In this document: piece after piece, positions 43,327 through 53,532 of the stretch | How positions within the stretch are numbered: the stretch's first letter is position 1 | Layout of the letters: each line of letters starts with the position of its first letter | Assembly: GCF_000001735.4 (NCBI RefSeq) | Contig: NC_003070.9 | Location: 14,068,001 to 14,132,000, forward strand | From: Arabidopsis thaliana | Taxonomy: Eukaryota > Streptophyta > Magnoliopsida > Brassicales > Brassicaceae | Length of the DNA: 64,000 bases | Reading direction: 5' to 3' | Notes under the pieces: generated by a model | The model's input: the letters and a program-made list of their open reading frames with translations, nothing else | Database searches by the model: none | Told to the model about the DNA's origin: nothing | Program-made: the position numbers and the translations under genes

Positions 43327-44255
43327 ATTAGTTGAAGAACAAGTCTCTAATTCCTCTATTGCACTAAGAGGTTGTGTTACTAGAAGGTTGTCTAGCAATT
43401 TTTTTTCCTGAGCTTGTCTCTCAAAGACAAACCTTCTTTATTTATTTCCCACATACTCTAGAACCTCTCCGTTGGCTTCTCATCTCCTTCCATTGTTGCT
43501 GAAGTGTTGGCCTTCATTTTACCTTTACTTTTGGCAGCCTTCACACTAGGTGGGCGAGCTTCAGTCTCTCCATGGTGATCGTCAAGATTCACAACAGATG
43601 GAGACTCATTTTCCTCAGCCTTCTTTGCCTCAGCCTTCTTTTTCTTACTCGTGATAGCTACTTCAGTAGGCAGTGATGCACATCACTTTTGATGAGGTCT
43701 TAATATTCTCCAAGCATGTTCCAAGCTAAACTTAAAACCCTAATCATTCTCGTAAATCTCATTGGCTAACTTCATCAAAACATCCTCATTCATTCCAGAC
43801 GCCATCTGAGTGTTTGCTGCTTCATGTGATCCACCAAACATGCATACAATCTTGTTGATTTTTCCCCACCTTTGTTTAGAGTGGCTTGGTTCTCTCTTTA
43901 TCTGACTAGAAACATTCAGAGTACTTGCAAAATAAACTACAACACGCTTCCAGAAAGCATCAGCTCTCTGCTCATTCCCAACTACTGAATCTTTGCTTGT
44001 GTTTAGCCAAGTAGATATGAGGACGATATCTTCTTTACTTGTCCACTTGTTCCTCGTAGTAGTTGTGCGCTTAGTAGTTGTGTTTCCACCTTGAAGATGT
44101 GATTCATGCCATTGGGTGTTAAAGACAAGGAATTCAGATTCACCAAGTTTAATACTTGGTGAATGTGTCTCATAAGGGTTGGGTTGACGGTTTGGGGTTT
44201 CATGTTGACTTGTTAAAAGATCAATGAAATTGGCTTGGTTAGGAAAGGGATTCAT
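43327..44255 (-). pseudogene. Harbinger Myb/SANT-like partner protein
   Basis: It starts at 44255 (MNPFPNQANFIDLL) and includes a Myb/SANT-like domain: KWTSKEDIVLISTWLN, QRADAFWKRVVVYFAS and KQRWGKINKIVCMFGG. A TAG near 43738 interrupts the frame just before GFKFSLEHAWRILR, and a second stop follows; beyond it a Lys/Glu-rich stretch continues (SKKKKAEAKKAEENES), ending near 43327. In PIF/Harbinger elements this second protein imports the transposase into the nucleus and helps it bind the ends. Similar proteins are often misnamed glutathione transferase T3-like in plant annotations. The stop after END replaces a sense codon present in relatives. Confidence 0.8.
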
Positions 44256-45717
44256 TTAGCTTGAAAACAAAATGCAAGAGAATTAAGAAGGTGTTTGTAC
44301 AACTCCGATTATAATTGTTGCTTATATAAGGTAACTTTTTAAGTTTTGGTTAATGGATTGTTGAAATAGCAATCAATGTCAACACTTATTACTTTACCTA
44401 ATCAAAGTAAATAAGCAATAAATTAAATTCAACAAGCAATAAGCAATAAATGTGACCTAGTAAATACTTTTAATTCTCAACTCAACTTTGATGAGTAAAT
44501 GAAAAAAGGAAGAGACGTTTACCTTCTAACCATATTCTGTTTCATAACTTCTTTAAGAAGACAACACTATTCCAACAGATGCACACTCCTTCTTACAACT
44601 GCAATGTAATTAAACTTAAACATATTAGAGATAGCAACATTAAGACCAATCAAATCAAGTATAGTACTAATTGTTTTTAAAAGAAGTGACCTTTGTACAA
44701 TCACCAAACCAACTCTTGATAGCTCTTGCACAATTACCAAACCAACTCTTGATAGCTCTTGCAGCTTCAAACATCCCTTCCAATGCTTTCAAAGTGATCT
44801 AGAAACAGAACAAATAAAGGAGTGAACCTTCGATGCCAAAATCCAAAAATTAATTGTAGACTAAAATGTGTAACCATAGAAAGCATATTGTTGCCAAATC
44901 AAGCAAGTTAGTTATCATTTCCTTACTTTTGCTACATAACACGATGCATGAAAAGTCAGTGAATCGTCCTCAAAAGTATCATGTTCTTTTGGTTGACAGC
45001 ATCTGATCCCAACTATAAACATAACCAATTTGAAAGAAATGAATCACAGAAATGCAAGTAGCCAAGCATTGAAAACGATAAATCTACTCCTTTCTTATCA
45101 TTTCCTTTAACCGATCAATTTGCCTATTATGGAATAAGCACAAAATATACCAAAGAATCAAACAATTACAAACAAAAGAGGATCAATTTAATCGACAATA
45201 CTCAAAACCCATAATTCCCTTGAACCCTAATTTCTAAAAACTAAAATCACATCAATTAATACAAGAGGAGAGGCGTTCTTATCTTAACAAATTGATTGCT
45301 GACGATTTGACTCCGATTTTCCAAGCTTTCACCGGAGATCTGGTGAAAATAGTTGACCATGACGACAACCATGATGATGATGGAGATTCCCAGGAAGAAG
45401 AGCGCGCATATAAAGCACCGTCGGATAACAAATCATGATGAAGATGATTCTCATTAGAAACACTGGTGGGTTACAAATCGCGTCAATTTTTTTTTGCTTT
45501 GGCTCGGCGTTATTGCCGAAGTGAGAGAGAGAAAGAGAGGAGGAAGAAAATGCACGGGAATAATTTTTTGGCTTTAATATTTCCCAATACAACTAAGAAA
45601 TTGTTGCCACGTCACCCCGCATTAAACCTCAGAGCACCTCCAAGCTAAGAGCGGCTCTAAAGTTCATTCATCAATTAACATTGAATTTAAATCCTTAATT
45701 ACCCTAAGAAACCTCTA
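44256..45717 (-). other. Harbinger 5' non-coding region
   Basis: AT-rich, without a supported gene. It contains a tandem repeat near 44690-44762 (CCAAACCAACTCTTGATAGC twice) and a short GC-richer stretch near 45280-45470 that may be a leader or promoter region. Confidence 0.55.
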
Positions 45718-45741
45718 AAATTCCCTCTTTTAATGATGCTC
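45718..45741 (-). repeat. Harbinger terminal inverted repeat, high end
   Basis: The minus strand starts GAGCATCATTAAAAGAGGG, the partner of 40991-41015. TTA follows at 45742-45744. Confidence 0.7.
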
Positions 45742-45744
45742 TTA

Positions 45745-46671
45745 CACTATCCTAGTAGAAGGAGAGCTATGTTGGTTCGTATACTCCATAGTTTTTGCAC
45801 ATGGATGCATATCATAATGACTATATAAGAGTGCATGAGGTTTCAAACAATAGGTAAGGGAATAGGTGTGGTACTAGACTATAAATGAGTCTAGCCATTC
45901 AAAGTTAGCAAAGAATGATAAAACTGATTCAAGGAATACTTTGAATGTATATCCATTACATGATTCTCAAGCCTTTAAGTGAAATAAATTAAGTCCATAT
46001 TAAGGTCAAGTATATAAAATAAAGCTCCATTCATTGCAAATTTCAAAGAGATAGGGACTACTATAAAGCAATCTAGTGATGGATTTTTCTGACCTTCTAA
46101 GTTATCGAATAATGCTAAAATGGTCCCTAGGCAATGAAATCAAGCAAGGTGCAATTTTCTAAAAAAATATCACAATTCTTACAACATTTTGACTCAATAA
46201 AAAGACACCATTTTGACTCGATAAAATCGAAAGGACTCACTCAAACGAATGAACAAAAGAAAACAATCAAAGGAAACTCGATTAGTAGACAAATGACATC
46301 CTCTCCTCGACTTGCTTCACACCGTCTCAGTATGAGAACAATTTGAAAAGGAGATGTCGGATATACTCAAAAGGAAATAAGGAAGAACAAAGATGAATGT
46401 ATGTAAAGAGAATACCTGGTAGATTGTCTCCCACTAAGCGCTTGTTTTGTGTCACTAGCTTGACCGGATTCTTGTTAATCAATGGGCACGAGTGCGGAAA
46501 CTTGATCCGGTCCCAATCATTCAACTTCATCCTTAGAACTTTACCAACTACTCATTTCACAGCTTTTCCACCTTTCTCTTTCCACTCTGAAGTGAGAATG
46601 CTCCTAGCTTTGGAGAAAGGTTTCGAGGTTTCCTTACATTGCACCTTATACTCGATGGTGTTTCCTACACG
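45745..46671. other. Unassigned DNA, partly the 3' part of element D
   Basis: No gene is supported. From about 46130 onward, words such as ACATTTTGACTCAATAAAA and CTCTCCTCGACTTG resemble the internal region of family A near 10870-10990, so this may be the 3' interior of the truncated Athila element D. No D 3' LTR was found. 45755-46120 has no match in the window. Confidence 0.4.
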
Positions 46672-47240
46672 CTATAGTGGTGTCAATGTAACATGAGAAT
46701 CTTTCGTGTCTCCATCCAGGACTTCCTCAATATCACTCCACTCAATACAATCCTTTATACATTCAGCACCAGGCTTATCATTTTTGTCTATAGAAAATGC
46801 ATGACCTTCAATGGTGGGATTTTTCCTTGTCCTTCTCATGTCAAACACCAAAGCAAAGTCCCCAATCTGAAGGTTAATCGTGCTTGTACTCACATCAATT
46901 ATGGCTCCTGTGGTATTTAAGAATAGCCTACCAAGAATGAGAGGGTCATGTGGTTCCTTAGCAAGTTCCAAGACAACAAAATCAGTGGGAATGTAAAAAT
47001 TTCCAACTCTAACATGCACATTCTCAGCCAAACCCACTGGAAATCGCATAGAGCGATCTGCTAGAATTAAAGAGATCTATAAAGGGTTGAAATTGGTGAT
47101 GCCTAGTCGTATTGACATAGAAAGAGGCATCAAGTTAACTCCAGCTCCTAAATCATAAAGACATCTCTCGAATAAAGATTTTCCAATCCGACAAAATAAA
47201 ACAAAACTCCCTGAATCACCTGCTATTCGGGAATAGTAGG
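46672..47240 (-). pseudogene. Element D protease (broken)
   Basis: The frame reads FERCLYDLGAGVNLMPLSMS, then a stop (near 47080) and SLILADRSM. An open frame follows from 47049 to 46672: [48 protein letters not shown] and the downstream NPTIEGHAFSIDK. The active site is D-L-G-A with Gly for Ser next to it. Order and wording match the Athila gag-protease of G, B and C, at lower similarity. The frame ends at TAA or TGA near 46672 with no RT downstream. Confidence 0.83.
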
Positions 47241-47919
47241 TGGAAGGATGGCACTACAAATGTTGACCATCTCTTTACCTGCTAACACCTCTACTAGATC
47301 AGTGAGCTAAGCTTCTTTTTATTGTCTCTGATATTCCTCCAGCTGAGCATACTCTTCTCCTTTGGAAACTAACATAACCCCTTCCTTAATGCCCCTCTTG
47401 TTGGATAAGATATCTTTAAGGTAACTTCTATAGCTTGGAACATGGAGAACAAACTGTAAGAAAGAAAGTCTGGCGTAAAGTTGTTACATGATCTTAGCAA
47501 AACGTGCATACTCTTTCTGACTTTGAATCTGTCTCTCACGGCCTGGAAATGGAAGCTTAGGGCTATAGGGTGGCGGCTCCACATATGGTGGTTCATCATC
47601 CTCTTCAATCATGTCCTCTACAAGTGTCTAAAAAACAACAACATTAGCTTCCACCTGTTTGGCGACATCAATCTCTCGAGGCTCTTTGTGGATCATAATC
47701 GCATAACACTACTTTTTACTCTTGGGTTATACTTTCCCAGATTGAGCACCAGTTGGTCGCGTAGAGGCAAAAACAGTCTGAGAGACTTGACTCTCAAGGA
47801 TCTTTGTGAGGATAGTGTTCTAAACTTCCCATTGAGATCATTGTACGGTTTATCCACCTTTACATTGATCTTAGCAGCATTCTTCTTCTCACCTTCAAGA
47901 ATCTGCTGCACCATCAATT
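47241..47919 (-). other. Element D degenerate linker between gag and protease
   Basis: Scattered matches to the Athila linker can be read in different frames (for example YSPKLPFPGRERQ on the minus strand near 47530-47570, like PPLPFPGR in G). The stretch is full of stops. Confidence 0.55.
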
Positions 47920-49154
47920 TCATCTGATTATCCCAGATGAAGACGCATTAGCAGTACATGTTGGAAGTTGGAATTGTCCTCGGTAGCTACCTTTATTCTG
48001 AAAACTCTTATGAGGCTGAAATTGCTGACCCTGTGACCCTGCCTGAGTGGGATACACTTGATCCGGAGGATACTTAACATTAGTACTCCTGTAGGAAAGC
48101 TTGGGATGGTTCATGTAGTTCTGGTTGAACCCTCTGTCTTGATCTTTCTCATACCCATTCACAAAGTTCAACACTGCTTGTAGATCTTCAGAACCATCTC
48201 CGCTGAACACTTGATGTACTGGACCTTTACCAGAATTCTCACAAAAATTGACAGTTATTTGATATGTCCTCAGGAGTTGCACAACATTGGTAGTTAACTC
48301 AACAATTTGCTTTGATTTTCCTCCTCTAACACCTTTATGTGACCTATTATAGTCAACACTGTGGTTGTTGTTGCTAGGTGCAAGATTCTCAATTAGTTGT
48401 GTAGCTTCCTCCTCAGTCTTGGTCATAAAGTCCCTATTACTAGTAGTGTCTAACGCCATCTTGTAGTCCTTATCGACTCCCATGTAGAAAGTGTTGATCA
48501 ATGTGGCATATCGAAATCCGTGGTGAGGGCATTCCCTATAGTAAACTTTGAACCGCTCCCAAGCTTCATGGAATGATTTAGTACCGGTTTGCTGAAAGGA
48601 GGAGATCTCATTCCTCATAATGGCTGTCCTGGACTGGGTAAAATACTGTGTCAAGAATGCAGCTTTGTAATCTTCCCAACTTCTCAGATTCTCCGGATTC
48701 ATAGACTTAAACAAGCGATGGGTTTTGTCTGCCAAGGAGAATGAGAACAATTTACGGTTGATTAGAACATTTGGCACTCTATTCAATTTCGTCGTCCCAC
48801 ATATATCCTCAAAATTATCCAAATGGTAGACCAGATTCTCAGATTCACAAGAGACAACAACCCAATTTTCATCTCAAAATCATTCCTATTGATAGGGAGT
48901 TGTTGGTTCATATCTCATAAAAGCTCAACATTGGGAGCATTATAATCCCTCTGAGTTTGTCGAGGCGCATGCCTAGCATTTAACGCAGCTAAAGAAGCAA
49001 CATTAGCAACAGCTACACGGGCAACGTTTTCAGTAGCAACAGGAGGATTAATGGTTCCAAGAGGTGGTGGATCCTGAAACTCTCCATGATGTTCTCCAGC
49101 AAATTGGAGTCCATCATCACTCAAAATATTTCTTGCAGCAATACAATCAGACAT
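47920..49154 (-). pseudogene. Element D gag
   Basis: A first frame (49154-48915) starts MSDCIAARNILSDDG and is Ala-rich. After a break near 48840-48915 the main frame (48822-47920) runs for 300 codons: MDNFEDICGTTKLNRVP, FSFSLADKTHRLF, FLTQYFTQSRTAIMRNEISS, FHEAWERFKVYYRECPHHGF and DTTSNRDFMTKTEEEATQLI, then a Gln/Asn-rich tail with SYRSTNVKYPPDQVYP. It is the same gag type as in G but clearly diverged. It would form the particle; the break in the N-terminal third makes it a pseudogene. Confidence 0.87.
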
Positions 49155-49373
49155 TTCAGCTTCTCTCTACTCAGCTAACTGCTTCTTTTTCTTTTTCTCT
49201 CTTTTAAACTTTCTGATATCCATCCTTATGGTAGTCTGCTAGATGTGATGAGTCTTGGCTACAGAAATCATACACCTGAAAAATATAAAGAAAAGGCGAA
49301 AATGATAATCAGTAACAGTAAATAAAAATATTTTAGATTAGAAACTAATCCTAAATCCTTAGGTAACACAATT

Positions 49374-49396
49374 GGTCCCCGACAATGACGCCAACT
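49374..49396 (-). promoter_or_regulatory. Element D primer-binding site
   Basis: The minus strand reads AGTTGGCGTCATTGTCGGGG next to the LTR end TTGCTCGAGCAATCA-like terminus at 49397. This is the Athila type. Confidence 0.85.
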
Positions 49397-50641
49397 TGAT
49401 TGCTCGAGTAATTACTCAATATACTTAACCGCTAGGTAGTATATTCGAGGTCGATCCACAAGGATCAAAGATACTCTAAGGATTTCCAAGACTCGTTCTT
49501 AACTAAAACTAAAGAGGTTGTTTGTTTTATTTTCAGAATTGTAGATTAAATTATAAAAAAATAAACGATTAAACTTATATGATAAAAAGCATTGGGCCAT
49601 AGGATATTTTGGAGATCAATGATTAATGAAAATATTAGACAGGAAATTTAACATAAAGAGCCGTTCTCGAACATGAACACAAGTTAAGACTAATTCCCTC
49701 TTAAGACATTAATCACTAAATTTGATTACTTGACTACTAAATTGTCATTTGTAATTTTCTAGTCAAATTCGCATTAGAATTAGGTTCATTAGGTTCACGA
49801 TTCATTCTAACGTCAACTCTCGTTGGCTAGAAATACAATGCTCAATTCGCATTGGTTCAAATGTTCTATCGTACACTTTTGATGCATAGAAAAACCTAGA
49901 CTCTAAAATAGGGTGATCAATCCTATTCTAGCATTAAGAACATGTGAATCAAAGAACTTCAAGATAAAAAACTCCAAACAACAATCAAACCATGAATTCA
50001 TTTAATCTCCTACTTAGAACCTTAAAATCCAATTAAGAGACTACTCTCTCATAGGAAAATAAACAACACAAAGAGTTGAAGAAGATATAATAGATTAATG
50101 GAATATAAAAGAAAAGGGATTAGAAATATTTTCCAAAGTGTCAAAGAGGATGGATCCTTCTCCAAAAGTTGTTTACATAAAAACGCTCTCAAAAAGTTTT
50201 AGAAAAAGAAGCGTAAATAGAAAATTAGGTCTCTGGAGTTTTTATACCCAATTACAGAAAATATAAGATAAATCCAGTTAAGGAAAACTGAAATCTTGCG
50301 TCATGTTATCAAACCGATCGGTCCAACCGTCTCTGGCCGTCTGTTGAAGCACGGACCGATCGATTTAGTGCTGGACCGATTGGTCCAACCGTCTCTGCCC
50401 AATCGACGAGGCATAGACCGATCAGTCCTATCAGGACCAATCGGTCTACACCGTTTTCTCCCCACTTGAGATTTTCTCACCCTCTCTCGACCTGAGCAAG
50501 TTCAAACCATCCAATCCTGTCAGAAGTATCTAAAACCTGCAAAAGACTCAAGACACAACGAAAAAAACGCAAAAGACGGACTACGACATGATAAATGACT
50601 CAAAACAAAGGGACCTAAGACACTAAAAATGCAACATATCA
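49397..50641 (-). repeat. Element D 5' LTR
   Basis: On the minus strand it runs from TGATATGTTGCATTTTTAG at 50641 to CAATCA at 49397, 1245 bp. No second copy was found in the window. Confidence 0.82.
50313..50446. repeat. GACCGATCGGTC-type palindromes in the D LTR
   Basis: ACCGATCGGT (50313-50322), GGACCGATCGAT (near 50353), GGACCGATTGGTCC (50373-50386), GACCGATCAGTC (50416-50427) and GGACCAATCGGTC (50434-50446) are palindromic or nearly so. The spacer phrase AACCGTCTCTG occurs twice. Confidence 0.85.
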
Positions 50642-50965
50642 ACAACCATCATAAATTAGTTTCTTCGCTGCATCTAACATATCAAAAAACTTTTTCGCAT
50701 CTAAGTTTTGTTCTCCAGTTCCACTTTCAGTCTTTTCGCGAAAAGCATCTATTACCATCTGTATTACACCGGTTGAATCTCTAGTTGTATTCTCTTCCTT
50801 ATCAGTACTATTATTATTTCCAAGTTCCAATTCACAATTTTCAGCATCTCCATTGTTTTGGTTAGTACTAAGTTTGAAAATCTTCCCCATGTAAAAATCA
50901 TATGTAATATCCAGGCGCAAATCCTCTTCTATAAAAATGCTTCCAAATATTATCTACTAAAATAA
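50642..50965 (-). pseudogene. CACTA transposase N-terminal fragment
   Basis: Minus-strand frames give HFYRRGFAPGYY and LHGED, then in the 50920-50639 frame AKKFFDMLDAAKKLIYDGC. These correspond to HLFSQGFMLDYYVWYKHGED and SKKFYDLLEGAQNPLYDGC of the TNP2-like protein at 3388-4326. Only this part of the transposase-associated region remains. Element D's LTR starts exactly where the fragment ends (50641/50642), so D either inserted into a CACTA copy or was joined to it by deletion. It is from a different CACTA family than the 2844-7427 copy. Confidence 0.7.
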
Positions 50966-50989
50966 GTTTCTCATTACCATAAGAAGAAT

Positions 50990-51640
50990 GTCAAACTCCT
51001 TCGATTGATGCATTGATTGGACACATCCACAATGAATTTCTTAGAGAACATGGGATCACTACACCATTCAAGCAAGAGAAGAATACCTCAACATGAAGTG
51101 TTGCTCTTTCAAAAGAAAGGATCTAGAAAAACATTATGAGAGGATGTTAAAAAGATTCTACGCTTTAAACAGTATAGACGATGTCAATCTCAAACAGACG
51201 TATTTGAATTCATTACCAGAGCCACTTGGAAATAAAACTTCACGGTTGTTATCCTTCAAAAATGCAACAGTTGCTCAAGCCTCATTAGGAGAAATATTCC
51301 AGATGTCTCTTGCGACACTAGAAAAGCTATGCAATCACCAGAAGTTCTTCAAGCAGATGCATGAGGAAGGAAAACTACTAAGGAGAGCATGTGATCGTTC
51401 AGATTTCTCTATAAAATGCAAAGAGAAGAAGTGTGGATGTTCAACAAATTATCAGAAAGAAAAAAAATTCAAGAAAAAATGGCAGAAGAAGTATCCTCAT
51501 CTGTCTAGCAAAAAGAAGTGGAAATTCTTCAGGAAAAAGTCACAAAGAGATTTCAAGAAATCAGACAGGTATTACATCTGCAAGAAAAAGGTCACTATGC
51601 AAAACAATGCCCAAATAAGAAAAAAGAGATAATCTTCTTG
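50990..51640 (+). pseudogene. Pararetroviral coat protein region
   Basis: The longest frame (51093-51632) contains LPEPLGNKTSRLL, the Lys-rich basic tract typical of caulimovirid coat proteins, and the start of the zinc knuckle (YICKKK). The rest of the knuckle is in the next frame, so one frameshift splits it near 51585. An acidic stretch with stops (51640-51790) follows and joins to the protease part. Upstream, about 30 codons continue in the same frame to near 50990 but include a stop. The protein would package the genome; it cannot be made from this copy. Confidence 0.75.
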
Positions 51641-51799
51641 GATACTTAGCATAGATAGAAGATATTGATGACTCCGACATTGAATCAATCTTCTCCCTTG
51701 ATGATGAACCAACCGATGATATAGTTCTAGCAATGGATATCAAACAAAAAGAAGACTTCATATTAATCAAGCACTGAAGAAGAAAAAGAAGATACAGAT

Positions 51800-52450
51800 G
51801 ATCAATTCATGTTATTCGACCTCTACACATTTGATGCTTGTAGAGTCGAACAACCGCAGAAAGAAGAACTGACGTATATATCTCAACCATCAGCAAACGC
51901 CAAAAGTTACATCTTTCCCAACAAATATGACAAGCTCATCCAAGTCATTGCTTATCTCGACACTGGAGCAGCATCATATATCATCAAGCCAGACATACTT
52001 CCAGCCTCTCATTGGAATTCCTATTCAGTAGCTTTCAAGGCAGCAAATGGCCAGATCTTCCACATCTCCTTAGTCAGCAAGCCCACTTACATCCAACTCT
52101 TTTAAGGATACATGATCAAAGCCAAAGTATATGAGTCCGAACTCCCTGGAAAATATTTCATACTTGGATTTGATGTACTTCATAGCTTTAAGAGAGTATC
52201 TTGGCATCCAAAGGGACTTAAGCACAAGAACCAACTGCTACCATGGACTACTATCTCCCATCTCTATCCCATGGAGATATTAACCCCATCAAAGACGGGA
52301 TTATCAATACTTCTTGTGCTACACACATTCAGAGTTCCTCACCAAATGTTCATCACCTTTATGGAAGAACCTGGACTTCTTCATATCATTACCCTTCAAG
52401 AAGAATGAGGATATCTATCCAACAAAAGCAAGCCATCCAGGAATGAATCC
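51800..52450 (+). pseudogene. Pararetroviral protease region
   Basis: The frame 51809-52105 carries the aspartic protease active site DTGA near 51959-51970, and stops at 52103-52105. The next frame (52112-52408) continues with KYFILGFDVLHSF, the usual second protease motif (ILGxDxL), before degenerating. In caulimovirids this enzyme cuts the viral polyprotein. Two stops and a shift near 52250-52410 break the link to the RT. Confidence 0.75.
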
Positions 52451-52459
52451 AGACCGTTA

Positions 52460-53520
52460 TAATTTTACTCTCGAAGAAGTCGACTAACTCCAAAGAGAAG
52501 ACCTTAGTGAGAAAACCACCTCCCCATGGGCATGCGAAGCCTTCTATGTTAACAAAAGAGCCGAACAAGTACGAGGAAAACTGAGGTTAGTTATCTACTA
52601 CCAGCCGCTCAATCATTTCCTTCAAACGACAAGTTTCCTCTACCAAAGTGAGAATTTCTATTCCAGAGGCTCCCCCAAGCACAAGTCTTCTCGAAATTTG
52701 ACTTAAAAGCAGGATTTTGGCAACTTGGAATCAAACCAGAAGATAGACCAAAGACGGGGTTTTGCATACAAGACCGACATTACCATTGGAAAGTCATGCC
52801 GTTTGGATTAAAGATTGCACCTTCCCTGAGATAGATTTTCTTGGAATGCATATTTCTAAAGAAGAATACTATTTTCAGCCTCATATTGCAACGCAGCTCG
52901 ACGAGTTCCCTGATGAAGAACTCTCTTTCAAGCAAGTTCAGCAATTCTTCGGCATTGTCAACTAAATGTCAGAATTCCTCCATGCTCTGGCGAACACAGA
53001 TCCATACTCTCAGCTCAACTCAAGAAAAACGCTCCTCCATGGGATCAAAAATACATAGAAGCAGTCAAAAAATTAAAAACAATTTCCAAGACCTTGCTAG
53101 CCTTGAAGATTCCATCCAGAAGAAAACAAATTCTGCAGACAGATGCAAGTGATTCTTACTGGAGAGCAGTCCTCTTGGAAGAAGATGAAAAAGGAAAAAG
53201 GCATATATGTGGTTACAAGAGTGGAGTCTTCAAAGATAGTGAAAACACTACCATTCCACTTACAAGGAGATACTCGCAGTAAAAAGAGGTATTAAAAAAA
53301 CTGAGTTTCTCATGGTGAGCCATCACTTCCGTATTGAGATGGACATGTCATCATTTCCAAAAATGACCCATAAGCACAACTACTTAGGTGGGCGAGTTGG
53401 TTTTCACAATGGAAGTTTGATGTGAAACATATCAAAGGAAAATACAACTTCCTCCTTGACTTCCTATGAAGAAGGCAACGAAAAATCTCAACCATTGTCC
53501 TGATGATTTGTACTCTCAGT
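52460..53520 (+). pseudogene. Pararetroviral reverse transcriptase and RNase H (palm motif deleted)
   Basis: Fragments in all three frames give the fingers part (SPWACEAFYVNKRAEQ), the first palm Asp motif (FDLKAGFWQLGI near 52700) and PFGLKIAPS (near 52800). The reading then jumps directly to FLGMHIS near 52838. The YxDD segment that should lie between is missing, so the deletion removed the catalytic pair. RNase H follows: LQTDASDSYWRAVLLEE (53115-53170) and a degenerate remainder to about 53510. At least six stops are present. The enzyme would copy the RNA genome into DNA; here it is dead. Confidence 0.8.
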
Positions 53521-53532
53521 TCGGAGAACCCT

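Larger units (their letters stand above)
40991..45741 (-). mobile_element. PIF/Harbinger transposon
   Basis: The ends are imperfect inverted repeats: GACCATCCTTAATGG at 40991 and, inverted, GAGCATCATTAAAAGAGGG from 45741. The trinucleotide TTA flanks both sides (40988-40990 and 45742-45744), the PIF/Harbinger target preference. Inside, on the minus strand, are the two genes typical of this superfamily: a DDE transposase (41282-42551) and a Myb/SANT-like protein (43327-44255). Both are broken by stops or shifts. Length, about 4.75 kb, is normal for an autonomous ancestor. Confidence 0.88.
46672..50641 (-). mobile_element. Truncated Athila-related Gypsy element 'D'
   Basis: A 5' LTR (49397-50641), a good primer-binding site, gag (47920-49154) and a protease (46672-47240) are present on the minus strand. 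RT, RNase H, integrase and the 3' LTR are absent. The LTR differs from those of A, B, C and G and carries its own palindromic motif. It abuts a CACTA fragment on the high side. Without the 3' end neither target duplication nor age can be read. Confidence 0.82.
50966..53532 (+). other. Endogenous pararetrovirus (Caulimoviridae) fragment
   Basis: A degenerate plus-strand stretch reads in order as coat protein with a CCHC knuckle, aspartic protease, reverse transcriptase and RNase H. That is the caulimovirid arrangement, and there are no LTRs or integrase. Movement-protein sequence was not recognised upstream. Numerous stops, shifts and a deletion of the RT palm show an old, non-functional integration. 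The fragment ends at 53532, where Gypsy element C begins. The genus is uncertain; a petuvirus- or florendovirus-like origin is possible. Confidence 0.8.

Noticed and set aside
40988..45744. Reading the Harbinger element as a host gene pair
   Set aside because: Inverted ends, TTA duplications and the transposase plus Myb-like pair identify a transposon; the Myb-like gene is not a host glutathione transferase.
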